A stretch of DNA of 64,000 bases from Mesocentrotus franciscanus (lineage: Eukaryota > Echinodermata > Echinoidea > Camarodonta > Strongylocentrotidae): contig CP137667.1 in assembly GCA_037976565.1 (NCBI GenBank), positions 26,738,277 through 26,802,276 of the forward strand, in the 5' to 3' direction. Of this stretch, positions 1-10,595 are shown piece after piece. The notes beneath the pieces were generated by a model, which was not told the DNA's origin, made no database searches, and worked only from the letters and a program-made list of their open reading frames with translations. The translations under genes and the position numbers were made by a program. Position 1 is the first letter of the stretch; every line of letters starts with the position of its first letter.

Positions 1-125
1 AGTTTGAGTACTTCAAGAAACATTGTTATTGAATTAAGCAATAATGAATTGATGAATTATATATATAATATATTAATAAGTAAATACATAAATAAATAAA
101 TACCATCAAATTTTCACTTTCTCAG

Positions 126-345
126 GACAAAATCTAAGAGACAGAGACGTGAGAGAACGCCATCTCCTTCCCCCCATCCTATTCCATCCTTGGAAGAAGC
201 CATGAAAGACCTTGCTTTGCAGGAACACAAGACCAAAATGGAACACATGGAGAAGGAACATGCACTCAAATTGGAAATCCTGGAACTTGAGAAGAAGGTA
301 CAATTAAAGAGAATTGACCTACTGAACAGCCAACTTGAAATATAA
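126..345 (+). CDS. C-terminal exon of a Myb/SANT-like Harbinger partner protein (partial)
   Basis: A last coding exon preceded by an acceptor (TTTCTCAG at 118-125) and ending in TAA at 343-345. It enters in phase 2 and encodes about 72 residues: a basic stretch (KSKRQRRERT), a Ser/Pro stretch, then a charged coiled coil (heptad-like EEAMKDLALQEHK..., ending LLNSQLEI). This is the usual C-terminal tail of the Myb/SANT-like DNA-binding proteins that accompany Harbinger nucleases, where the trihelix domain sits in upstream exons (outside this window). It points toward the HARBI1-like gene at 2156-6058, the convergent arrangement typical of two-gene Harbinger elements. The seen part is only the coiled coil, so the Myb assignment rests on context. 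A host MSANTD-type gene is the alternative. Confidence 0.5.
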
Positions 346-1363
346 CCATGGTTTACCCGCGTCTTTGTTCATCCATTGCTCTATTTCAATATTTGATGGC
401 AACTTGTTGATTTAAAGTAAAATTTCTTTTCTATGCCAAAAAGATTGCAAAACGTACTACCGGTATCATATGAAATTACATGTAGGCCTATGTCAAAGCC
501 TATCTGGCACGACATTTAGAAGGCCCTATTCACGAATTAGAAGTACAGACAGACGGGGCGTGTGTTACCCATTGAGGTTTACAGTACCTCGTTCAGAGGT
601 GAGTCTACGCATTTGCCATGTTTCCAAAAACCAGAAGATTACTGATGTAGATCATAGTTGTGTTTGGTTCGTTTGGCAACTGCATCATTTGATCTTACAT
701 AGTCATTGAAGGAGTAATAATTTGAGTTCTTGAAGTGTACTTTGTGCATCTGTGAATTATTTGTTACATTGAAATTCCTTGCTGAATGTTTTTCACTTTG
801 AATATAAGATTAAACATCTTAACAAATATTACACATGAATACTGTGCAATTCTGTATAAAAGGATCTCGACTTGAACAATATTCGGAGGGCATGTGATAA
901 TACAGTGGATTCACAATTAACATCTCCACAACCACCAAGCAGCGACAGGACAAAATTTTCAGCTCTTTGGCTGACATCTTTCAGCCGATGCAGCGCAGCA
1001 TAATAACAGCAACCAAATGAAATGATCAAAAAGTCATAAGTATGTAAGTCATCAGTCAGTTAGACTGATGTTTTTGGAAAAAGCACCAAAGTTTGACCGC
1101 AGACATGCTTTCCAAACATTCTCCATCAAGAATGTTCAAATAAATCTCATATGCCACATCCTTTATTTTTTTTCAATATTTCAAATAATTCATTACTAAT
1201 AATAAACATCACTAAACACTAGTGATGATAGGCGGCGCTGTGAATTGTGATTCCACCTATCAGACACAATTGAGCATTTTTAAGCTGTTTTTGACAAACA
1301 CGTACTTCTAAGAACGAATTGAAATATGGAAAGTCAAGGATATATTTGTGTTCTAAAATGAAG
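346..1363. other. Non-coding stretch between Harbinger gene and MITE
   Basis: Probable 3' UTR and spacer of the upstream exon. The short open frames here have no recognisable motif and no splice support. I see nothing else in it. Confidence 0.4.
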
Positions 1364-1767
1364 TTTAAAGGTAAAGACCAGTTTTGGAAACGCCCCTCAA
1401 CAAAATGAAATGGAAGCTCTCATTACCAATCATGTGAAAGAATATGTTTTGACTAATACGTGATGATACAAATTTTGCCGGGAAAGTCGGGAAACCGCCT
1501 ACTAATTGATATATTTGGTAAATTATTATATCTATTGGGACCAAATAGATATCGCGCACGTGGTCGCGTAGTCCCATATACATCTTTCTGTGTACAGTGC
1601 TTGTAACTTTACCAAGACTGGGCCAAATTTCTAATCATTTTGATGATTCCAGAACCTTGCAGTACATACCAATACTTATATGCTAGATGATCAACCTTTT
1701 TTGATCGATTCCACAACGTTTCTTTCACAATGCAATCGCATGACCAGAACTGGTCTTTCTCTTTAAA
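1364..1767. mobile_element. MITE, 404 bp, with TTTAAAGG termini
   Basis: The left end reads TTTAAAGGTAAAGACCAGTT and the right end is its near-perfect reverse complement (AACTGGTCTTTCTCTTTAAA). There is no coding capacity. The right half (1565-1765) recurs in diverged form at 25289-25493 inside the large NACHT gene, which confirms an interspersed family. No clear target duplication was identified. Confidence 0.7.
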
Positions 1768-2155
1768 CACATGAATGATGGTGGATATTTAAAAAAATAA
1801 TTTACCAATCGTTTTTAATGCAAACAATAGTTTTGCTACAGTTTTCTTTTTTTAGTTGTTGAATGATCAGAATTACAATGGAAGCTGGTTACAATTTCCA
1901 ACAGAACATTTCTGAAAATTCCATTCAACACCACTAGACATTCTTGAAGTTGTTCATACCCAAAGTTAAGAGCAGTTTCATGGAAGATCCTCAGGTTCCA
2001 TATTAAAGGGATGGTGAACGTATTGCAGAGTGAATGGAGCTTCTGAAACATTACTTATGGACATGGCACAAACAAAGTGGGTACATCATCAGATGAGCTT
2101 TCTCTCGATCATGCAAAATGCTCTCTTATCAGATTTTGCCTTCTCAGTTGACCTT
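1768..2155. other. 3' flank of the HARBI1-like gene
   Basis: AT-rich sequence downstream of the nuclease stop codon. An open frame on the minus strand (1836-2051) has no recognisable motif. Nothing else seen. Confidence 0.35.
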
Positions 2156-5100
2156 CTAAGTTGTTAACACCAGGGGAGGCAAATGATCACCAGGAATTTC
2201 AGGCAGCACTTCTCCATCCACTTCTGGGTCGCCGTGCTGAATAGAAATATTCCATAGTACTGCAACTGCAACAATTACTGTAAGTGTTGTTTGCAACTTC
2301 AAACGTAAACCATTCAGGCAGGGAAACCTCCTCTTCATTCTGCCAAATGTTCTTTCTATGACATTGCGACCTCTTTTATGTGATCTGTTATAATGCTCTT
2401 CTGATGCCGTTCCGGGATGTAGAAGAGGTGTCATGAGGAATGGCTGACAGGCATATCTATATAGAAATGAAGAAGAAAAAAAGTACATCCATGATAAAAC
2501 TCTATAATCTATTTATCATTGATTCATAGGATATGTGTTTGCATCCTCTGTATGCTTTTCATTTGCGATTTATTCTAAGTTCATCCATTTGAATACTAAA
2601 AACAGAAATCAATAAAGTTCATAAAACAGTATAATAGGCCTACAGGAGAAAAAAGAAATGAAAGTTCAAGATGTTAAAACATTTTTGGAGGGGGGGGGGG
2701 AGTGTTATAAAATTATAAGGCAATACAGATTTACATCCCTATGATGTTCTTTATTTTTGTTGATAAACTCACAATGGAAAAGAGCAAAAACCATCCATCA
2801 ACAGAGAAGCTTCATCAACTAACATGAAAACAAGAGTGTAGTCTTTTTGTGAATTTGCATTGCATTTTGGTTACAATGATTACATTTCCAGGTGGGCATT
2901 TTGAAACCAACCCAGTTGGATGCAGAGGAGTTAGTTATTCAAAAATTGATTTCTATTGGTATGGGTTTAATGAGTAAAATGAATGAAAAGTCTTCATAAC
3001 CTTAGGATTTCCCACAACAATGAATGATTACCCCTTTTTAAATTCTATTTTTGAGGACTAAGGAAAAAAATACATACCCACTGTCACCGAGGAGCCACTT
3101 GGGCTCATGACTTTCTTGTTCAAGCCTTTGTTTCAGCGCCGATTCTCTGAATATCCTGGAATCATGGGTCCCACCTGGCCAGCGAGCCACGATGTTAGTC
3201 AAAGTACCGTCAAATGAACAGACTGCCTGCATTTCAGTAAACACAACAACAAAAAAAGAGAAAATATCACACTTGAGTACTTAGTGGTGGATATCCCATA
3301 TTTTTACAAAATGAGTGATTTCATTTCTAGGAAAGCTAATAACTGGAAATAGCTTACATTTTATTGAACAACAGTACTGTAGAATTTATTTATTTACCTG
3401 AACATTAATCGATGACCTGCCCTTGCGATTTATGAATGTTTGGCCAAACTCTCCACCAGGATTTTGAATGGGAACATGGGTGCAATCAATTGCCCCGATG
3501 ACTCCAGGAAGTTTGAGTAGTCGTAGAATGCCTGTTGAATGCCATGAAGTTGGTCTGGGAAACAAATGTATCTCCTACGCCAGGCTGCTAGCTGAGAAGA
3601 GACATCTGCTATGAGTTTTGACAATGTAGGTTGTGATAAACCTATTTCATCACCATGCAGTAGCTGAAATGATCCTGGGACAAACATTAAAAAAAAATTG
3701 AACCAATTTAAGCATTTTTAATGGCATTTAAGAAGGGATTATCAGTAATGAAATAATAATTTATTTATATCAAAATTATTGTTTCTTTCTTGAAAAGTGT
3801 GTGGGGATGTTTGTACAGGCCACCCCCGAATGCATCTATTCATGCAGCATTTAATTTTATTTTTTCTCCAAAAATTAAATTGGGTACCTTATCAACTGGC
3901 ATACTTTTGACGAAAATGTTTTTATAAGTTGAAATATTTTATTGTGTTTTTTAATTAACATCATAATTTGCATTGAGTTTCTTTGAATATCTGGCCGATA
4001 AGACTCTTTGGTATTCTGATATTTTGCTGGTAGGCCTATACCCTCCTTTTTCTAAGATGAGGACAAATCAAATAAACCAAATGAAAAACCAAATCTATGA
4101 CAGAATTAATTATGAATTACAAAAATGATGCTCGCATTTTTCTTCTTCTATACTATAGTGCACCGTTTCCAAAACTTCAGCCCCCTCAAAATGTTTGGCT
4201 CATAACGCCACTGACACGGGCACTGACCTTATCTTTCTATCGTGCCACTTGCAAATTTTTTGCATTTTTAATTAAATATGTTGCTGTTAAAACATCATCC
4301 TCTTTTACGCATTGCCCCGCGGACTTGATTTCACAATTTTTGTGGCCCACCATGCAAAATAATTAAGAACCCAGGCTTTAGTAGATCCCAATTAGATCTA
4401 TGATGAAAGAAAAATAACACGTGCTGTCTTGAATACAAGTTGAGTTTGAAGTTGGGCCTTAGCAGATAAGTCTCACAACAAGATGTCTTTATAATTATAC
4501 TCTTACTCTTACTCTACTCTAGTTTGATTGAAAAGAGCTGCACAGCTGCCTGAATAATGTTGATAAAGAGAATTCTCAGTCTCAATCCGATCGACAGAGT
4601 GGTCAGTTTACACTTAATACAAACACCAAATAAACGTGCAAAATAAAAGTAAAGGAACAGGACAACAGTTGTTTAGCTTCCACTGCATTTCTGCCGGTAA
4701 CCAAAAATACACAAATTGGTCGTGCATGGTTGCATCGCATGACGGCTAACGGACGCTGCCGGGCCGGGAAGAGGGTCAGGCCCGCCCCGGCTCGACGGAT
4801 ATTATAAACGCCGTGCCGCTCATCTTAATTGCCAGATACTATTTCGATGTCTGATTTCATTGGACTTGGAGTGTTAAAAGGAACCCACACAAAACCAACC
4901 ACAGGAAGAACATTTATATATCAAAATGTACACAACGTAAAGACTGATCGATGCCAAACAAACTTACCCCAGAGCTGCCAACATTGGAAAACAGTTGAGA
5001 GTGAGATTATACGAGAAGCGTTAGCGCGAGGGAGCGAAGCAACGAAGCCCGACCGAGCGGAGCGAGGGAGGTGTGGAGGGGGCGTCCCCTCCCACAGTGT

Positions 5101-6058
5101 AGAGCTTTTTTATTTTTCAATGTGAAATTGTGTGATCTGGTGCATACTTTAGAGAGTATTTTAACATATAGCTAAAGGCAATATGGAGAGAGAGAGAAAA
5201 TCATACAGAGAGATAAAGAAAAATTATTAACATGGAATACCTGATTGTTCGCCCACGAACGTGGGCCGCTGGGCTAGGCGTAGAGCGAGGTGCTGAGGGC
5301 CCCACGCGCTCTCTCTCTGAGACAAAGCCACATAGGCAAGTTTTCGTTCAACTTTAGTTGTTACATATAATCACAAGTCATTTTTCACTCTCAAAACTGA
5401 CTTTATATTTTTATAATCCCTCTCATTCTATTCTACTGTATGAAGTAATATTAGGCCTTCTTTTAAAACAAAGCATAGAACCGTGAAATCTTTGCTATTC
5501 TCTCGATCAATTGAATTGTCAACTGATACGTACTCGAGCTCGCTGCTGGTTCGATCGTACGTACGTCCGATCTTACACACGCACGTACGCGCGCGATAAG
5601 TGATATCGAGGCTTTCGTCTTCGATAAAAGGGGATTAAAAGGAGGGAAAACTTTCTAAATTCTTGATTTTGGTCGCATAATTCATTCAAATTTATCTGTT
5701 TTTATTATTATTTATTTATTTAAGATTTGTGCGTGAGGAATTTCATTGTTAGCGTGAGAGCGTGAGAATTGGGTATTGGCAGCCCTGACTTACCCACTGC
5801 ATAAAACCTCAGTACAGTCAGTAACTGAATGTGAACCGGTATGCCATCCGACCTAAGCCTTCTGAGGTTGTCCGCAAGATTATCGATTATGATTAGTACT
5901 GTGTGTTTAGAAAGCCGATAACGCTTGACAAATTCATAATCGTTATAAATATGAAACGGGTCCCCTCTGTCCACTATAACGGGACGTTCGGGAGCCAGTC
6001 TCCTCATCATCTCTTCATACCGATCTCTTCGTCGCACAAAATTAAGCTGGTAGGCCAT
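2156..6058 (-). CDS. HARBI1-like: HARBI1-like Harbinger (DDE) nuclease, four exons, one frameshift
   Basis: Four exons on the minus strand: 6058-5794, 3674-3398, 3226-3078 and 2456-2156, all with GT-AG boundaries. They give about 330 residues once one missing base near 3504-3511 is allowed for, which is normal length for PIF/Harbinger nucleases. Exon 1 carries the N-terminal helical region (MAYQLNFVRRRDRYEEMM..., LTVLRFYAVG). Exon 2 carries the HTH-like segment (LSQPTLSKLIADVS) and the first catalytic Asp in GAIDCTHVPIQNP. Exon 3 has the second Asp (WPGGTHDSRIFRES) and GDSGY. Exon 4 has the catalytic Glu block (RGRNVIERTFGRMKRRFPCL). So the DDE triad is present. It works with a Myb/SANT-like partner that brings it to the element ends; the candidate partner lies convergently at 126-345. 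It may be an active transposase with an assembly error, a recently broken copy, or a domesticated gene. Confidence 0.85.
3504..3511 (-). other. Frameshift in HARBI1-like exon 2
   Basis: Upstream codons read ...QQAFYDYSNF in one frame, and the conserved block PGVIGAIDCTHV continues in another. A single missing base in the run read as TTCCTGG on the minus strand explains both. With that base the exon phases match those of exons 1 and 3; without it they do not. Confidence 0.75.
4985..5105. repeat. GC-rich repeat block in HARBI1 intron 1
   Basis: A sharply GC-rich block built of GAGCGAAGC / GAGCGGAGCGAGGGAG-like words within otherwise AT-rich intron 1 (3675-5793). Its composition suggests an inserted repeat. 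The rest of the intron shows nothing I can name, apart from a small palindrome (GCCCACGAACGTGGGC) near 5253-5268. Confidence 0.35.
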
Positions 6059-6060
6059 GT

Positions 6061-6277
6061 TTAGCGTGCACTTAGTTCAGACTTAAACTACCCCCTGCGG
6101 GAGACTAAAAATGGGAGATTTAGTTCACACTTTAGTTCGGGGTCAAGGTGAAAACTGCTATCGGAATACCGCAAGTTAAGCCTAGACTAAATTTGCAAGT
6201 TAATACGCCGCTAATCTGGACTTTAGTCTCGGACTAACTTAGTACGCGCTATCGGAATACCACCCAATCAAGTTAAG
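6061..6277. mobile_element. Candidate right terminus of the Harbinger element
   Basis: Just upstream of the HARBI1-like start there is a zone rich in TTTAGT / ACTAAA words. It contains a 13-mer twice (GCTATCGGAATAC at about 6159 and 6249) and stops at ...GGAATACCACCC. Read inward from the right, the end begins GGGTGGTATTCCGATAGC, a G-rich start like many Harbinger terminal repeats. The left terminus is outside the window, so this is inference. Confidence 0.35.
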
Positions 6278-6299
6278 GTAGGCCCCCCCCCCCCACAGT

Positions 6300-8769
6300 G
6301 GCGTAGCCCTCCCCTTCTACCCCCATCCCCACAAAAAAAGAACTCCCTTCTAGTTCCTAGTTTGCTGAACAGGTGCTGGATATGGATTTAATTTCTTATT
6401 TCGTTAATATCTAAGGCAATTGTCGAAGGTCATATACTTTATATACAATATCATGGAAAATTATTGTTTTCTTATAAGGTCATGTAACACTCGAACACAC
6501 GCCTCAAGTCAGTCAGAAACGGGTGCATGCTAATGCTAGAAAAATTCATTTCCTTCATAGGTGCTACAGTGGCGTTTCTAGGTATTTTTCCGCCCGGGGC
6601 AAAAATATCGAATTCCCCCAATTTATCCACATTACTATACAAGCGAGTGAGCGAATAGAATGAGGCATATTCCCCCCCCCCCAAAGCAATCTTATGCATT
6701 TTACTTATATAAATATGCTAACAGTTCCCCTCCCCCTACTAGTACGGCTGCCATAAGCGTATACCAGCATTCTCATGACGGGGATGAGACCATCGTATGT
6801 ATAAACTTTGCGAGTGAGTGAATGATTTAAATGAATGGAACTTGAATTTGTGTGCTATTTCATTATAAACAAAAAAATCGGAATATCTTTAAATAGTGAA
6901 CCTTTGTTAATGCCATTATTGTTTATACACTCTAGAGTACTTGGTGCAATATTTAAAGAGAGGCTGATAAAATATCTCATAAAGGGCGAACCGGATAGAA
7001 TTAAAATGGAAATCGATGTATTAAATATATGCTACATTGCGGCGCAGAATTACAAGATCCCGAAGGGGCATTATGATTACGCGACAGAAAAAGCCACCAA
7101 TGTTTTGAGAATGATTGTGTTTTAAAGCTTGAAAATGTATATTTCTAATGGACGTTAGGCTTCGTATTTTGGTTCATATTACGGATAATGTATATCTACC
7201 TTTCATCCCATTCTGTTTCTTATGTTTCTGCCTCCCTTTTGCGTTTTTGTGACGGCTCATTCAAGTGCTACCCTCGGCAAGTGCCCAATGTGTCTCCCCG
7301 TATGTAAACCAGTGGTTATCAATTGAGTTCATTCCCTTACATTACCTACCTATTTCAATGTTGGTGTTTGTAGGCGAAGACAGAGAGCTGATCGCGGGCA
7401 TTACCGCTACACTAACGCACATATGCGACACCTTGTCAGTCTTTCAATAACTTCATAGAAAAAAACAAACAAAATTATCTTCGGGATTCCCATAATTAAG
7501 GTGCCATAAAGAAAGGTGAAAAGGAAACGCAAACATTATTAGCAAGGTTTCGCGAAAATTATTAGCAAGGTTTCATGTAAAAAAAGGAAAATTCAGAAAG
7601 GCACATTTGTGAAAGTTTTCGAATTAACAACTCTTAGCAAACATAAGAATATGTTGAATAACTTGTTTACATGGGAATTCCAAATATTGGCCAATATCTT
7701 GATAGCCTCACCCCCCCCCCCTTTGTCTACCCGAACGCATCAATCATACTAATGGCAAGCTTATCAGGATACACCACTCGTTCATCATCACAATGTACAG
7801 TCTTGCCTGGTTTGTACGAACAAATTTTATGTTGTAATTTGTTAATCCTATTCCATATCTCAGAGCTGGAAGTAGCCATCTTTGTACAGATTTCGTACTT
7901 ACCACGCGAAAAAACGCGTTACACGTCTTTTGTCTTTCTCTGTAAGGATTTTACAAGGTAGCTCTAATCCTTACTGAGTATACAAAACCTAAGGGCTCGT
8001 GTCATACATAAAAGGAGAAACAGATGGTAGATTTTAATCAATAATCAACAGACTTGTGGCATGAAACACAAATTCATAATTTTAATCAAAATCTGCGCAC
8101 CACTCACATGCACGCGCACAGATGATTCAGTCATTCTCTCCTTATAAATGGTGCATGCATAATGTGGCAGGATAGTTTCCGTCCATTCTGTTAATGTTTG
8201 AGCCTACTATCGTCATATTTAACCCTATATCATAAATGTGGCTATTCTTCAGATTTCAATCATTCTTAAGCATCAAAGTTCAACTAAAGGTACCCTAAAC
8301 ACATAGGAAAGGGGAATAAATGTTATGAATCCTCCTGTTTGGGTTCTTATGTATGGTGTGGTCCCTAAGCACTATACCTGAGACTATAAAATATATTAAA
8401 ATGTCACTTATCTCAATATTTTTTTTTGATTCAGTGAAAATAAATGAAGAATTTAATATCTACTAGTTTTCAATATTTCATAACATTTATCACATTACGT
8501 TGCTATTTCAGCTGTATAACTACCATATTGAGTTTCAAGAGCTATTTTCATGATTTATATCTTTTTAACGTTACCTGCCCTGCATGTACCGTTAATCACA
8601 TCAAGTTCTAGGCTTTCTTATGTTATTCTTGTCTGTTTTCGTCTTTGTCATAATGTCTCATCTCCTTTAGTATCAATGAGGAATGAGATCAACTTTGTGA
8701 AAATAAAGTAGTTAATATTTAAAACTACTTTATGTTGTACTATACCGAGTACATTGTCAAAAAAGGGTT
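6300..8769. other. Non-coding interval, no recognised gene
   Basis: AT-rich sequence with short C and G homopolymers (for example near 6671 and 7711). The longest frame (6835-7125, +, 96 codons) has no recognised motif, no splice support and AT-rich codons, so I do not call it a gene. Confidence 0.4.
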
Positions 8770-9182
8770 CTAGGACACCTACCCCCTGGACATTTACCCC
8801 CGGATAACCATCCCCCAGTCAACTACCCCCTAGGAGAAATACCCCCTAGGACAACTACCCCTAGGGCAACCACCCCTTATGACAACTACCCCCCGGACAA
8901 CTACCCCCAGACAATTACCCCCTGGGAAAACTACCCCCGGACAACTACCCCCTAGGGTAGTTGTCCGGGGGTATTGTCTGGGGGTATTTGTCCGGGGTAG
9001 TTGTCCGGGTGTAGTTGTCCTCGGTCGTACTTGTCCTAGGGAGTAGTTGTCCCGGGGTGTAGTCGTCCTAGAGGGTGGTTGCCCAAGAGGGTGGTTGCCC
9101 TAGGGGGTAGTTGTCTCTAGGGGGTAGTTGTCCTAGACTGGGGGTGGTTATCTGGGGGTTGATGTCCAGGGGTAGGTGTCCG
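8770..9182. repeat. Palindromic minisatellite (head-to-head array)
   Basis: From 8770 to about 8952 a degenerate unit of about 15 bp (ACAACTACCCCCNGG) repeats in one direction. From about 8953 to 9182 its reverse complement (CCGGGGGTAGTTGTC) repeats in the other direction. The two arms meet at CCCCCTAGGGTAGTTGTCCGG near 8950, making a long interrupted palindrome of G-rich and C-rich arms. Confidence 0.85.
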
Positions 9183-9189
9183 GATACGC

Positions 9190-10595
9190 CAAAAAAATGA
9201 CATGTACGTATGGCACACCAAAAAGGAAAGCAGAGTGTGGTTAAATGAATGGCCATTCATTGCGTTGATGCATTAATCCCTCTCTCGTGCGCAAATTAAT
9301 GTTTACATGGTTGATTTAAAATGGGTTTAGATCAACGATTCCATGCTCTTTATTCACAAATACGGGGCCATGTGAAAACGGAAACTTTTCACTTTGTTAT
9401 GATGTATTGGACAAATGTAGTAATACTCTTTTGACGATAAGTTGCTGGAGTAAGTTGAGTTTACTATTTTCAAAGAAACACACAGTACAGGCCTATATAA
9501 ATGGCGAGAGAAATCTTCGTAGATCAGAACACAGGTGGAGATATACATGTTGCTTTACCAACCTTTTTCTTTATTATAGAATTTTTTGCCACTCATACAT
9601 ATTTCAAGATGAATTTCATAATTATACTCTTCAACAATACAGATATAATGCTATAATAGTTTAATAACTATTTAATTAAATCACTAAGTAATTAATAAAA
9701 GTAACTAAATGAATATTATATTAAGTATATAATAACACATACAAATTCATGTAAATACATAAGAAAATAGAATAAAGAAATAGTGAAGGAATACATTAAT
9801 GAATAAAACAAAAGTCGATCTACATCTTGTATTTCAATAGGAAGTTAGTCACTACGTCGCAGCGTTTTTAATGCAATAAATTACGGGGGCATGGGGGCTT
9901 TTTTTTAAGCTTCAAAAATCCGAAAATGCAATTGTTTATGATTCTGAAGGTTCGTAATAATGGATTCCGAATATATCCCCCAATAGTCTCCTTATTGAGA
10001 AAATGCGTAATAATTAAAATCATCAATCTCTTTTTTGTTCATGTTGGGATAAATAGGTTAGTTAAAAAAAATTAGTTGATAAAATACGGTCCTTGTAACT
10101 GTATTGGAATATTACATTACCGAAAGTAAATCAAAGGCGTATCACGTGTCTTATTTTATGAAACATTGGAGCTGATATCTGAGTTTCTTAGTTTGTGTAG
10201 TTTCTAGCGTGATATTTGACTTTATAAGACCAATCTGAGTGTTCGTATTAAATGCTCTAAATTGCAAATTGTTCAAAAATCGGATCGTAGTCAGATCGTA
10301 TAATGTGCGGTAGGTTTAGGACAGAGATATATAAAGAGAAGACAAAAAGCGTGAAAGAGAAGTTGTGGTATAATATGTAAAAGGAATGATATATTAAAAT
10401 TTGTTATGAACTAGATAGCATTGTTACTAATAATTAATGAATATTCAGGTCGTAGGTATGCTGTTTAATTGATCAAACAATTATTGCCTCCTGGACACCC
10501 TCGGGTATGCTATTCAGAAATTCGGTTGCATCAACTTGAAATGAGTTCAAGTAATCGTTTCCAACAACTAACAAGAAATTATTCAATTACTGTAC
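9190..10595. other. Spacer and 3' flank of the sulfotransferase gene
   Basis: AT-rich sequence without a recognisable gene or element. It presumably contains the 3' UTR of the Gal3ST-like gene; TTTATT (AATAAA on the minus strand) occurs near 9569, but it is not well placed enough to call. Confidence 0.35.

Noticed and set aside
5253..5280. Palindrome followed by CTAG as a possible Helitron end
   Set aside because: GCCCACGAACGTGGGC is followed by CTAGG rather than CTRR plus T, and no matching 5' end was found.
6835..7125. 96-codon plus-strand frame with plausible-looking protein
   Set aside because: No family recognised, AT-rich codons, no splice sites or neighbours to support it. Kept as non-coding until a transcript or homologue is found.
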